A stretch of DNA of 64,000 bases from Sipunculus nudus (lineage: Eukaryota; Annelida; Sipuncula; Golfingiida; Sipunculidae), in contig CM049310.1 of the NCBI GenBank assembly GCA_026874595.1, positions 86,277,056-86,341,055 on the forward strand. Direction: 5' to 3'. A program made the translations under genes and the position numbers. Below are positions 50,103-63,580 of this stretch, in pieces. The notes under the pieces were generated by a model that saw nothing but the letters and a program-made list of their open reading frames with translations, had not been told where the DNA came from and ran no database searches. Every line of letters starts with the position of its first letter. Within the stretch, counting starts at the first letter, position 1.

Positions 50103-51224
50103 ATGAACATGAATCTAGGAAAAACAAAGGTGGTTGTATTTAGGAATGGTGGGAAGTTGAGAAAATGTGAGAAATGGAAATTTATGAATTGTAATATCGA
50201 AACTATTAGTTCTTATAAATATCTTGGTACAATTTTCTCTAGTTTTGCTAAATGGTCTAAACGTCACAAATACCAGGCAAATCAAGCACAGAAAGCAATA
50301 GGTTTAATAAAGAAATATTCTAATAATTATAAATCTACATCAATCTCTCAACTATTTCATATCTTTGATACAATGGTAATGCCTGTACTGACATATGGAA
50401 GTGAAATATGGGGAGGAGGTAAATGTAATGATATAGAAAGAGTACAAACTAAATTTTGCAAGTTTCTGCTTAAGATGAATTCATCAGCACCAAACGCTGC
50501 TGTCTTGGGTGAATGTGGAAGACTTCCAGTTAAATTATATTGTATTATAAAATTGATAAAATATTGGATAAAAATATTACACATGCCAGACAGTAGGCTT
50601 GTGAAGCAAGCTTACTACTGTTTGTATCAGTTGGATGCAGTTGGCCGAAGAAATTGGGCAACACAGGTGAAAAATTTAATTTATTCCTATGGATTTGGTT
50701 ATATTTGGATTGTCCAAGATGTTGGTGATGTTGATGTATTCCTCAAAGTATTTGAACAGCGAGCTCATGATATTTGTTTACAAGAATGGCAGCAACAAAT
50801 GACAAAAAATAAAAGGTTACAAACTTATATACAATATAAATCCTTACTAGAAACTGAAAAATATCTGTCTTGTGTGCCAAATGTGAAACAACGGCAGAGT
50901 TTAACTAGATTAAGATGCTCACTCCATGATCTTGAAATAGAGACTGGTAGAAGGCATAAAATCTCTGAATCAGAACCTATATGTATCTTTTGTTTTAACC
51001 AAGGAATAAGTGTTATTGAAGATGAATTTCATTTTATAATGGAATGTAATTTATATGCATGTTTAAGGAGAAAGTTTTTAAGTGAATATATTGTTGGAAG
51101 AAACAAAGAAAATTTTATTCATCTTATGTCATGCAAAAATGTCTATGCTTTGAATAACTTGGCAATGTATATACACTACTCTTTCAGAAAAAGAGACCTG
51201 TATATTAACCAAGGATTAGGGTAA
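50103..51224 (+). CDS. LINE reverse transcriptase, C-terminal fragment
   Basis: An uninterrupted frame of 373 codons. It starts in the region after the RT catalytic motif, with NLGKTKVVVFRNGG and YKYLGTIFSS, continues through LTYGSEIWGG, and ends with a Cys/His cluster C-x2-C...H-x4-C (CIFC, then EDEFHFIMEC), all typical of LINE C-termini in invertebrates. The catalytic YADD-type motif and any endonuclease domain are absent, so the product could not mobilise itself. The open frame without lesions suggests a fairly young insertion. The ATG is simply the first in frame after truncation. Confidence 0.8.
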   Translation: MNMNLGKTKVVVFRNGGKLRKCEKWKFMNCNIETISSYKYLGTIFSSFAKWSKRHKYQANQAQKAIGLIKKYSNNYKSTSISQLFHIFDTMVMPVLTYGSEIWGGGKCNDIERVQTKFCKFLLKMNSSAPNAAVLGECGRLPVKLYCIIKLIKYWIKILHMPDSRLVKQAYYCLYQLDAVGRRNWATQVKNLIYSYGFGYIWIVQDVGDVDVFLKVFEQRAHDICLQEWQQQMTKNKRLQTYIQYKSLLETEKYLSCVPNVKQRQSLTRLRCSLHDLEIETGRRHKISESEPICIFCFNQGISVIEDEFHFIMECNLYACLRRKFLSEYIVGRNKENFIHLMSCKNVYALNNLAMYIHYSFRKRDLYINQGLG

Positions 51225-51515
51225 CACTGTGCTGATATATGAAAAACACTTGCTCAAATTTTAAAACTGAAATAATCTAGCCTTGAATGGTTACATGCAC
51301 AAATCACTATCCAATAATAAGAACTCAAACTGAAAAATTATTATTTAAAAACATACTTCTGGTGATATATATTCACATCTTTTTATTGTATGTTTCCTAC
51401 ATTTATAATGTAGTAGATTTGCTTTACAAATCTGCTACCTATTTGGGCTGTTATATAATAATCCTTGAGTCTCATGTTTCTTATTTACTTCATAAGTGGT
51501 TAGAGATAAATGGAG

Positions 51516-52090
51516 TTGATACACTTATCTCATTATAGATGGCAGCACTTACATTACCAAGCAGTTTCAGCATGTGTTGATAAAATGTCATATGTCATTG
51601 TAAAGAGTTCATAAATTGTTTTCAGTACGCGTAACAATGTTATTTCCATTTACTGGTGTATTGTAAGTCTTACACACGGATATACGAACTGTTGGAATTT
51701 CTTCTTATTATTATTTTTTGTTTTATTCGTTTTGTGACAAGCTGTTATATAAAATTGTAATATTAGTTGATTTATAATGCATGTGTATTTCCAAAATTAA
51801 GATAAAGTCCAGTCGATACACTTATCTGATGGTAGATGGCAGCACTTACACTGCCTTGCGATTTCAGCGTCTTTGTTTGTATTCCGCCCTGTACATGTGT
51901 GTTAGCAAAGAGTTCATTGTTATCCAGGACACGTTATAATGTTTTTCATTTATTCATATATGTAAGCCTTACACACACATTTGCAAACTGTTTGAATATT
52001 TTTAAAACTATTTTTATTTATTACCTTCCTGTACCAATTTATTTCAGTTGACTTTTAACGCATGTGCATCGCCAAGGTTAAGCACCACAA
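51516..52090 (+). repeat. Diverged tandem duplication inside the LINE 3' untranslated region
   Basis: Two blocks, at about 51520-51800 and about 51815-52080, share gatacacttatct, tagatggcagcacttaca, aaagagttca and a conserved pattern after that, at moderate identity by eye. The offset is about 295 bp. Confidence 0.65.
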
Positions 52091-52195
52091 ATTATCATGT
52101 TAAGTGATGTTATGTTGATTTTATGGTTCTATGGGCCGGAGGCCTTTATACTTGAATAAACTATTTATTATTATTATTTATTATTATACATAGAA

Positions 52196-54076
52196 CTACC
52201 ATGTTTTAAGCTCTGTCTATGAATTGTATTTTGTACAAACTATTGGGTTTTTTTTATATATGTGATTTTTCCAGACTAGAAATGCAAGTCCTACCACGTT
52301 TTAAAAAAAAATTCTCACACCGTTTCTTTTATAGTCTTATAAGGTGTGTCATAATGATATATTATATGTTATATTATTTAAAGCTTAAAGAGAAGTCGTT
52401 CTCAATGCATACAGAAAGAACATAAATATGACGTTCTCATCTTGTATTCCCCCACTATATATTGGTTTTGAAAATATGTATATTACATTGACAGATAGTT
52501 TATTACATCTTTGTGATTTTAAATATTACTTGCGTGGCAAAGTTATGGATGCGATGACAATTTATCTAGTAGTCACTTGGCTTATTCGAATACATAGTTG
52601 TAAGTGCCAAAAATGTCTTCCGTCATTGGAATTCACATTAGAATAATACGGTGGTCCAAGTACATCCTTCACTGGATGTCCAGTATTGCTTTATATAATT
52701 TTAGATATATTTAGATCTGTACATATTGAAATCATAAGATACAAATAAAATAAAATGTCATCGAGGTTACTTTTTATCGTTTACAATGTATAAGTATGTG
52801 TTTGTCCTATTGTTAAGGAGGCATGGCGAACGTAAAATGATCGGGTTCCCTTGAGCTGCATACATTTCTTCAAATTCTTCCTTACTAAGCTCAGCAAATA
52901 AAGTAGGCCGACAAGATGCATTATACTAGCTGTATGGCCTTGGAGGGACTATCTAGATTGTGTGGCACACTGCCACCCCACCGCCTTCCTCGTTAGGCCT
53001 AGCCCCGATGTTAAGTTAAAAAAAATTGAGGAGCCCAATTACATAGGTATAGCCTAGGCTACCCTTCCTGATTGATCACGTGGCTGCTATGCGGGGACCT
53101 CGCATCTATTAAAGCTATGTACTAAATTTTACAATCAAGGAAGGTAGCTTGGGTCAACCCCCCCCCCCCCCCCCCTTCGCTAAGGAGAACAAAATCTTCA
53201 AAGGTAGACCTTCTTAATGATTTTCATTCTTTGATTGTTTCAAATATTGTCATTGGTCTATGCCTGATAATGTTTTCAATCAAATTCAATGAGTAATTCT
53301 GGAATGTGGGGATATGATGAGTTAAATGTTTAATGGATACAAATACATGTGATGGCGGAGGTGTCATCTCTATGAGTGCCTGCTAGTTTTTGTATATTTC
53401 TCCTTTTGTATATTCTACATATAATAGCCGATTAAAATGACCTCTTTTGAATATTTTTATGAGCAAAAGGTTTGAATACAGTAAAAAAATAACTATGAAA
53501 CAAAGAATGATCACGCTTTTTAAAGAAACCATCCACTTCCATCATAAAGTACATGTCATACAGGTAAATATGAAAAATATTTTTCTTTATGAACTACAAT
53601 ACTTGCACTGGCAATACTTTATTTTCTTCCCTACGCAAACTGGTCAAACGATTGAGGAGAAATTTAAGGTTTATCCAACAATCCTGTAATACAGTAACAT
53701 TATAATAAGTTTGCTATTTTCAAATCGCACTATATTTTTATGAATAAGCTCGCCCCACACGGCACAGTTTGGATATATTCTGACCACCATGCCCCACATA
53801 GTAACACAGAAAATTCGACTTTTGTCAAATTATTTACAAAGATTGCGATTTTAAATTGAAACATCTCATTGAAACATCAAACCCTTGTGATTCGCGTCTA
53901 TGTTATACTGTTTAATTTATTGCATGTGCATTTGGTTTTGTTCAATAATTAAACAGAAATATAAAATGAAAAAAAAATAAAATAAAAGCAGAATAAAATA
54001 ATTACAATTTACATAATTTTTTAATCATATTTTAAAAAATGGACCTGACCGCTTGAACAGGACCGCCTAGAGCTCT

Positions 54077-54158
<82 letters not shown>

Positions 54159-56390
54159 CTCCCTCCACAGGGTATTGTATTGAACTGTCACTGTTCTGTT
54201 AAAAATGCTCTAAGGTGGACTTCCTTTATTCTGCAAATGATGCTGTGTATACTCAGTTAGAGAAATGCCTGCCAATCACGCTTGTGGACCAACTTCGCGG
54301 GAAGAGCACACTAGCTATTTGTATTGAAATTAGAACACCAAACAGGTTAAACAAATAGCTTAACAAAAAGCTTAAATAAACTGAATCATGCATAAAGTAA
54401 ACATTAGTCAATGAGATATATTCAAAGGCACGAGTGATTTATTGTTACCTTGATAATTCACTGTCAAAGGTTAGATGTCTGAGATGTTCGGCGCAAAATA
54501 TTATGCTGCTTTAACTAGGTCTAGGTGAAAGGTTAACTTTCCGAGATGTTCGGCACCAAGAATACCGAATACGCCCTGTGCCCAAGGCACAATTTAATGG
54601 AAATGGGTCTGCCAAAGATATCGGACGTCAACCGTCATATCCAAATAAAAGAAAAGGACATACAGACTAATTCGGTCACATATATATAATTTATGGTACG
54701 GCCGTGTTAGTTTCGAAGTGTTGGTAAAATGTAGGAGTGACGCCGTTAAGATAGACTGTGTGATAATAAATTATATATATATATTAACACAAAGTTTGCT
54801 CAGAAAAAACTTTCCTTGAAGACTAAAAGACTAAGCTCATCATAAATATTGTTTTGGTTATCTATTCAATACTGGCATGATATCGAAAGTCAGTCATGGG
54901 TCACGGCTGGCCCTGCACGTTGGAATCATTATATATACAAGACTGGTCCTGAGTATTTGTTTTCCAGTCACATGTAGTCGCTCTCAGCATTTGGTTATGT
55001 CCATGAGCTGACCTTATATTTGAAAGCACAATTAGGGTTGGCCATAATGACAGCTGAAATGTTCAGGTTCCTTATTGCAAACATATTTTTATATCCCAAA
55101 AATTATGGTTTCAATTTACAGTGTGCAGGCCACTTCTTTTGCTACAAAGGTCTCAAAGCCAATTGTCCTTTCCTCCCAGAAAGCCACCTTTGCCCCAGCA
55201 AGAATTCCCCAATTAGCACAAGAACCGGTTGTGATATTATTGCAGCACATTTTTGTTAAAGTATTTCAAAGAATTAAAAGGGAAAAAAATACAAGGTTAC
55301 TATGCTTCATTGATCACCATTGAAAGAACCAGTATTCCAATGGGGACTATTCGAAACCACAAGTTAGGTCTGAATGACTGCTTACAAAGGGGGGGGGGGT
55401 CAACCCCTAGGTGGAAGAGCTCACATAGGGGAAGATTCATACATTAAGGGTGTAAATACCTGCCTGGATACAGACGTGCACGCCCATAAGGAAACATGAA
55501 TCATGTCACGGAATACCAAACGTGTACTGAAGATACGTGTATACAGAGCAGGGAGCTGCATGTAAACATTTATGTACTCATAGATAACCGTCCCAGTTAA
55601 ATATGAACTAAGACAGGTGACAGTATGGGATGTCAGCAGGAAGCAAGTGATCCGTAAATATATTTCACTGTCACATACGCCAACCCAGAAACACCAATAC
55701 TTCTTTATAAAACACCTGTTTACCTTTGAAACATCACTCTATTGTACAGGTTGAACGTAAAAGCATATATAAGAATATTAAAAACTGAATTACGATTATA
55801 TTTATTTTATTCTTTACATGTTGGGAAAATGCATTGTTTAAATCGCATATTGCATTAGGGCATCAGTGCGATCAATATTTGGAAATCGTAGGTCTAAAAT
55901 AATAATCGAACGGAAAATAACTTTATGGTAGTCTTAAGATTGTGCTACCGTTCCTTTATATTCGCTTAGGTGCCCAACACAAAGGACAAATAAAATGTTT
56001 ATTCCTCAACCAACATGTTGAAGGAAATATCAGGTTGATAAAAAATAATGTATGTTATTAAAATGCCCTTGGACTGGGCATTTATGTTTCGCTGTGTGTA
56101 GGGTAGTTGTGGCATCGTGCCAGGTTCAGAGTCCAAACGGGTTATTTGCATATGGCCATCCCCGAATCCAGCTCATTAAAAAAAACTCATAAAAAACATT
56201 TCTGGCAATCGACTAGGCATAACTCGTCTGATGGTTGGCGCTTAGTAGTGGCATGATACTAGTCAATGGAAATTACCAATACGTTAAAAACAAAACAATG
56301 GTACCTTTATATCAGGAATGTTTTAGCAAAAGAGTCAGCGTGACAGCCTCAAGGTAGTCAGTAGTGATTTATGTGTGAAGACTTATTGGC
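52196..56390. other. Gene-poor stretch right of the LINE
   Basis: No supported coding exon. A poly-C run at about 53158-53176, (TA)n at 54079-54154 and a poly-G run near 55390 are the only strong signals. Short open frames here have no recognisable domain. Confidence 0.45.
54079..54154. repeat. (TA)n microsatellite
   Basis: About 76 bp of TA repeat with one interruption. Confidence 0.95.
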
Positions 56391-56400
56391 TTAATTACTA

Positions 56401-56640
56401 GCACACTTGTATATTTACTAGCACACTTGTATAATTACTAGCACACTTGTATATTTACTAGCACACTTGTATAATTACTAGCACACTTGTATATTTACTA
56501 GCACACTTGTATAATTACTAGCACACTTGTATATTTACTAGCACACTTGTATAATTACTAGCACACTTGTATATTTACTAGCACACTTGTATAATTACTA
56601 GCACACTTGTATAATTACTAGCACACTTGTATAAAAAGTT
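56401..56640. repeat. 20-bp tandem repeat with 40-bp higher-order period
   Basis: Twelve units starting gcacacttgt at exact 20-bp intervals. The second half alternates atatttacta and ataattacta through the first ten units, giving a 40-bp dimer; the last two units break the pattern. Confidence 0.97.
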
Positions 56641-56889
56641 CTGCTGGTTCATGTAAACAGTATATATACTGTTTTGCAGAAGAATCGGTCTGATTTCAAG
56701 CACGATCATTTTATCCCTGAAAAGAATCAGTCACGTAACCAGAAGGAAAGTTGTGAGGTAAAGGTTGAGGACAGGGTAAACATTCTGGATAAAAAATCAT
56801 CCATCCAGGGTGTTCCCGGAACAGATTTTTTTTTGGGGGGGGGGGGAATAATTTGGCCTGTTGAGCTTGCATCGTATGGTACGTTTTCC

Positions 56890-56933
<44 letters not shown>

Positions 56934-57734
56934 GTACATAGAAAACACCTGTTCTGAAAGGCGCCTATTCATAGCAAAATTATATCGATATGTTTGCAAA
57001 TATTGTATATAATGAACACTGCTTTCGCTAGGAATTCATCTGATAATATCGCATGAACTACACGCAGATAAATTTAAGAATTTATGGGTAACTGCAGTAA
57101 ACGGTCAATCAAAACAAATACAACCCTTTGTAGTTTACAGCTTTCAAGTGCTGTACCAAAACATTGTTGTGTTTACAAACACGGAACATGTCCTAATGAC
57201 AAACTTTTGTGAGTGACATATATAAGCCCACGCAGACTGATAAAAAGTGGTATGTCAAACTCAAGTCACACGCAACGGGACAGCATGTTTAATTCTATAT
57301 ATACTCCAACAGCGAGGTAGCCTGATCAGGTGATGATATGTCAAATAAAAAACAAAAGTAAACAAAGCAGTCTATACCCTAAGGCTTCTTGGCTAGGCAG
57401 AACCTGGGAATTCTTGTTAGTCAAATGAACTTAGTGACTTCATGCATCTAGCATGAGTAAATATATAGTATACGTTTAAGGGAACACATCTGCCTATAGC
57501 AGTTCCATCGTGTGATTTATTTATTATTATTACGTGAACACTGTGCAGCAGAGTGATTATTGATACTTGATAATGATAATAGGTCTATAGGTATAAATAT
57601 ACATAACAAGTGACCCGTGGGTCATGACGCTCAGTCGACTGACATGTTGATTATATGTCCTTGCACTGACAACTAATTAAGATAGGTGGCATCATCGTTG
57701 ATGCATATTAGCTTAAGTGCATCAAGACCCATAA
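56641..57734. other. Unassigned sequence with (CT)n tract
   Basis: No supported gene. It contains a poly-G run at 56836 and a (CT)n tract at about 56890-56930. Confidence 0.4.
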
Positions 57735-59310
57735 GCACAACAAATTTTATGACAATCCAAAAAGCCTTTCATGAGGGATCTGGCAATTTGTGTGTATTTT
57801 GCATTATTTCTGGGGTGCTCAAACATACCCAAAACTCTGAGAATATAGATTAACTGTGACCCAATTTCAGGTTTCTTGGGAGAACCTTTTAGGAACTCTC
57901 AGGGCCCCATTGTTTTGATTTGTGCCCTACTTCGGTATCAACGTTTCAATTATTCTGAGGGGTGCTTATATATATAACCCCCATAGCTCAGAAAATATGG
58001 GTAACAGAGACCTTAATTCACGTTTCCAAGGAGACTTTTCCCTGGATGTCAAGTTTGAAGATTCTAGGACCAAAGGTTATAATTTAAGCCCTGTTTAGGT
58101 ACGACTGCATCTTTTGAGGTCTCAAAATAGAAAAAAAAATCGTTATAAAATCGAAAAAATACAAGTGGCGCAACCAGTCACCACAAACTGATGAAACATT
58201 CATGATGCATATGCATGCAAAGAATAATGCCGATCACTGCACTAGTTGTTCAGATACCAGAGCTTTTTTATCAAATTTTTAATTATTCTGGGGGGAACTT
58301 CTGAGCCCAATAGCTCGTACATTATGGATGACAGAGACCAATTTCAGGTTTCCATGGAGACTTTTTATGGACCTCCAAGCATGTCAAAAATGAAGATTCA
58401 AGGTCTAGTCATTATGATTTGTGCCCTGTTAACAGATGACCGCATCTTTGAAGGTTTCAAAAATAGATAAATAAATTAGTAAAATATCGAAAAAAGTGGT
58501 GCCACCAGTCTGCAGAAACTGATGAAACACTCCATTATCACTTCAGAATCATGGTGATCGATGCATAAGTTGTTCAGATACTTGAGCTTTTAGGGGCTTT
58601 TGAGGTCTTAAAATAGAGAAAAAATCATAAAAAATCGAAAAATACAGGTGGCGCCACTAGTCTGCAGAAACTGATGAAACACTCCATGATCAACATCCAT
58701 GCAATGAATCAAGGTGATCAGATATTTGAGCTTTTGTATCAAATTTTGCATTATTCTGGCGAGTACTTCGGAGCCCCATAGCTTACAGGTTTTGGGTAAC
58801 AGAGACCTAAATCCAGGTTTCCAAAGAGACCTTTCATGGGCCCCCTGCATGTCGCGGCAGAAGATTCTTAGTCCAGTCATCAAACTTTGTGCGCTGTTAA
58901 CAGATGGCGGCATCTTTTGAGGTCTAAAAAATAGAGAAAAAACCGTAAAAAATCGAAAAAAATACAGTTGGCGCCACCAGTCTGCAGAAATTGATGAAAC
59001 AATCCATGATCAATTTCCATCAAGTTGATCGATGCATTAGCTGTTTGGATATTTGAGCTTTTGTATCAAATTTTTCATTATTCTGGGGGGGGGGGGGGGG
59101 TTTCGGAGTCCCATAGCTTGAAGAATATGGGTAACAGAGACCTAATTCCAGGTTTCCAAGGAGATTTTTCATGGACCTCCCTGGATGTAAAGTTAGAAGA
59201 TTCCAAGTCCAGTGCCTTGTTAACGGAGAGACGGCCGGATGGCCGGACGGATGACGGACAAAGGGTGATCGCTATAGCTCAGATGACTTACAGTCAGCTG
59301 AGCTGAAAAG
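57735..59310. repeat. Tandem repeat with a period of about 320-330 bp
   Basis: About five partial or full units share, in order, gcattattctgggg, agccccatagctc, gggtaacagagaccta, aggtttccaaggagac, agattctaggtccag, tttgaggtctaaaaa, gccaccagtctgcagaaact and gatgaaacactccatgatca. The 'tgatgaaac' anchor recurs at about 58189, 58520, 58672 and 58992 (steps of about 331, 152 and 320), so one unit is shortened. The last unit ends in 'acggccggatggccggacgg' and 'agctgagctgaaaa', like the end of a dispersed molluscan repeat. Five overlapping short open frames are by-products. Confidence 0.85.
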
Positions 59311-62300
59311 GGTTTTCAACCTCTTACCTCAGTTGATTTGAATTTTCTATTTATCTATATTGTCGTGAGGCTGTATTTGTTTGATCTTTTATTTCGGTAA
59401 TGGCGTAGTGTTCGTATCAGAAACGTTTTGTTTGGTTATTAAATAACATCTTCCATTTATATGACGCAGTGTTTGTTAACCGATGCAGATCAGCAGAATA
59501 TCATGGTAGATTAATTTTGTTTGAAAATGTTTTTTGCCATCTTTAAACTAGAGGGCTCAATGTTGAGCGCATATCTCTGCAAAACCAAAACAATAGTCAG
59601 GGAACCGCTCTTTTATCTAGATGTCAATCCAAACGCAATCACCAACCTCTCAACAAAGTTTCTGCTTGTATTAACAGACAAACAACTAACCATGAACAGA
59701 CAAGGCTAAACAAAACCTCTTTATTTGGAGATTGCAAAAATGAAGGTCGTTGCTATTAAAAGTTAAGTGTTTGGGTCATGTTTTTGCCATATTGCTGGAC
59801 GAACTCCTCACCGTATTCAATATGTGTTTGTGTAGAGAAACCACAAGCTGTACGTGCATCTTTTACCACATTTCTCAAGCGTGATGTTCGAGCACGTAAG
59901 GCCACTATTGGTGGCGTCTACTGATAAAAAGTTTTTTCTGTTCGATCTTATGTTTAGCAGAATTTAGCTGAATTTTTAGAGAACAATGGAAATCTATAGT
60001 GCATGCAAATATTTCAGAATGTCACCTGTAGCCGCTAAAACTTTGTGGGCTTTGCATCGAGTGTAGTCAGAGAAAATCTAGTATGACAAGATAATTTGTT
60101 GTCCATGTTAAAACTTTATTGTGCAACGCAGAGGAATGATGTTCTAAGGGTAAACTGTAGCGTTTTCCTCTAACCATCATCCGGGCTAATGTTGGATAAC
60201 ATTGCGTGAAGCGCCTAAAAGGAACACACTGGTGGCAACATCTTGTGACGGAAACACAAATGTTAGCTGAATTCAAACCTCAGAGATGATCTAGATATAG
60301 TAAAAAAGACAGAACAATGTGTGATTCCCCACTCCCCGCGACAGTTCGAGGTTATCCTTCACATCAGCTCGCGCATTCCCTATTATCTGTACTATTTTTT
60401 TTTAATTTTACTTTTTGCCATTAAGCGCTCATGTGGGGTGCTTATTATTTTATAATGTATCCATTAAAATGCTTATATTTGAGACAAGCTGCTCCCTATC
60501 AACATTATATAACTTCCATATTTTGAGGGGACACGAGTTTTTATTAGTTCCGTATCTTTGACAAATGCCCTTAAGATTGAATTACAGTAGACATTGGATA
60601 CGATTTGAACTAAAAAACGAGCATACATTTAAAGATAAAATGTTATACATACATGGTAAAAATGAAAACATACAAATAAATTCATGAAACAGCATAAACG
60701 AATACTGACTAAGTAGTATTAAACATAAAGTCTAATTGAAATTAAATGAAATATGTAAGACTGTTATTTTGCTATAGCCATAAATGATTATAAGACAGCA
60801 TTTAAGGTAATGAATACAAAGACGAAATAGCGACTATACAATGATTTAAACTGGTAGGGATTTGTCATTTGGCCGATTTGACGCTCATAGGTAATGCATT
60901 ACAGAGTATGGGACCAGCACACGTAAGACTTTTTTCAAGGTAACTCTGTTTGGCTGGTAATAAATTTAAACCTTTGAAAAAGCTAGTATCATATGCACTA
61001 TCAACATAGAAGGCGTAAGGGAGGGACGAGCATTATCAGAAAATCATTAAAAAAATAAAGTGTATCTCACTTGGTTCTAATGTAGTACCGATACATCGTT
61101 TTCTATACTTTGTCCTGTGTATGCGAAATTAATTAGCATTTTCGCAATTTAAATACTCTCACCGAAAAGCTTTTATAGACATACCTTTAGCATAAAGATG
61201 AATTCTTTTTATATATGAGTATTCCACTTTATCGGGTTTCTGAAATTATGTGACTCTGTTTAGCCATAAGACGAAGATAGAGAGGGAAATGTCGGTTATT
61301 GTATATAAGTCATCAAACAAATTAAAACGAATAAAAACTTTGGTTATAAATGACCTGCCTAACAAGACTACCGGGGAACTAAGACCACTTTTGCTCAGTC
61401 CCGTGATGGTCTTGTTACACAGGTATCACTGAAATACACATTCTCTATCCAAGTACATGTATATATCATCGATAGAAATACAAACATAATTTGCTTAACA
61501 CCCTCCCCCCCCCCCCCCCCCCCTCCATCCAGCCGTCAAGTCCAGAGGGCATATTGTAGCCTCCTTGCTTCGCGTAACACATATTCTGTGTATATGATTA
61601 TATATTAATTCTGCGTATAAGCATACGTTTAAACTAGGGCATACAACACACGCTGTAGTGTATTTGTCGATCTCTTTAGCCAAGCTTTGTGACCGGGCAA
61701 ATCGAGGCAATACTGCGTCTTCTGGTAAAAACTACCTGTCTGATTTGTTGCTTAGTATTCTTTTTCATTATAACACATACACAAGTCAGTCACACTTGTA
61801 GTGTTCGATAAAAGAAACCGCGCACGCCATGCTGCTACGTTTCAAAGAATACCTGTTGTAGCTACCATGGGCATTCTGTATACATGTATATATGACAGTG
61901 AGTGAAGTATAACAGTTTTTTTTTGGTTACAGACCATCTGATAATCCAAGCAGAACTTTATTATGCAGCTCACGTAGGGGTACTATTTACTAATTATGAA
62001 CAACGTCATGTAAAGCCAATTAATGTATTAAATATTGGCTTAAATATATATTTCAGTTTTCATTTCATATTGCGGTTAAATGCTACCAGGAAATCCTAGT
62101 GCGATTGCGGGCTGATGATGTCGCGGATGAGTTGTATCGGATGCGCGTTGCAAGCCGCGGGTACTTACTTTCATGCCTGCCTGTCTTTCTTTCAGTCTGT
62201 CCATTCGTACATCCGTCTGCCTGTCTATATGCTTGGTGTTTGTATGTGATTGTCTGCCTGTCTATTTGTTTGGCATTTATATGTGATTGTCAATTGTTTT

Positions 62301-63420
62301 CTCTAAGAAATAGACCAAAGGTAAAACATGCTTTGTCTTTATATCTTATTGAACAGTAGCTTCGTCTTCAAAGAATACGGTACTAACATCATGGTGGCAT
62401 CGTGTGGGGAAATTCGGTAATTTGAGCATTGATTTAGGACATTATTTATATAAATTGTAAAGATGGCACTAATTCTAGGAACACATCAGCTCACAATTCC
62501 CCTATCACAAAATTATCTATTGTCAAACCCAATCCACTTCCTGTTTTCACTCTGACAAATTTTGATATTGTAATCATGTACTGGAGGAGACGACCTTTTT
62601 TCCTTGTGTTGTATCATTGTCTCTGTTCTCTATGTATGTCCAGGGTTGGGTCCGGGCACGCTGGTAAGTAACTCTTTGGAAGCCTCGATATATGACTTTG
62701 TGTCTGATAAACGTTGGTTGACTTTTACTATATTTGCGGAATCAATTAACACAATCGCGTTTCGAATATTGACTTAACTGAAATTATTATTTCAAGCATA
62801 TCTTATGCATGCAAGCGAATTTGTAAATTAAGATTGCCCTATAACAAGTAACACAATTTTCTGAAAGTATGCCATTGTAACCAATTTAAGCCATTAACAA
62901 GTGTTCAACAGCATACCTTTGTAAGTGCCGAAGGCCATGAAAACAATGACTAGAATTACTCCAAACTATTTAGTCTTCATCAATGTATATATATATGTTG
63001 CTCTTTTAGTCTAAACACAGTATAAATTGTAAATTATTTGATCATCAGGGTTTTCTCTTTTTGTCACCAAGTGTAACGTATCATGCGGGCATTTTTGCCC
63101 TACTTCGATTTTAATTTTGGGTTATTTTATTCTTGGGTTGAGCTGTTTCTTTTTGTATTTGTTGATAGGAGAGTCAGTGCGCCGGCCAGGGTCATTATAA
63201 CAATATTGTGAGACAATAGAGCATACAATAAGGGTCGAGTTATGCCAGGGTAATAGTAATATTGTTTCCAGCCTATTTAGTATTTGGTGTGTTCCTGAAT
63301 ATAGAGGACCAATAGTTACAAAGCGGTCCTTTGCATTGTATGAGGCTTATGGATATAGATGTTCCTTCAGGATAGAAGGATATTTAAATGGGTCGCATAC
63401 AGAGTGTTCATTCAGTCTTC
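59311..63420. other. Unassigned AT-rich stretch
   Basis: No supported coding exon. A poly-C run at 61504-61523 and a degenerate 'ctgcctgtct' tract at about 62170-62265 are the visible landmarks. Confidence 0.4.
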
Positions 63421-63580
63421 GGGGACCAGTACCGCCAGTCAGGGTCCAGTGCCGCCAGTTTGGGTCCAGTACCGCCATTCGGGGACCAGTGCCGCCAGTC
63501 GGGGTCCAATGCTGTCAGTCGGGGACTAATGCCGCCAGTCGGAGACCAGTGCCGCCAGTTGAAGACCAGTGCCGCCAGTT
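63421..63580. repeat. GC-rich 20-bp tandem repeat
   Basis: Eight consecutive units of exactly 20 bp with consensus ggggaccagtgccgccagtc. They stand out by base composition. Translated, they give a repeating VPPVG-like pattern, but no gene structure supports that. Confidence 0.92.

Larger units (their letters stand above)
50090..52195 (+). mobile_element. 5'-truncated non-LTR retrotransposon (LINE)
   Basis: The C-terminal part of a reverse-transcriptase open frame (50103-51224) is followed by a long AT-rich 3' untranslated region. The end, near 52125-52195, reads 'gggccggaggcctttatact', a 'gaataaa' poly(A) signal and a short (ATT)n tail, as expected of a LINE 3' end. The 5' boundary falls inside the RT domain, the usual mark of incomplete reverse transcription. 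The clade (jockey/CR1-like) is only a guess. It is inserted just right of the gene E minisatellite flank. Confidence 0.78.

Noticed and set aside
58246-59306. Short related open frames in the 320-bp repeat as a gene family
   Set aside because: They are the same repeat block read in one frame, with no consistent start, end or domain.
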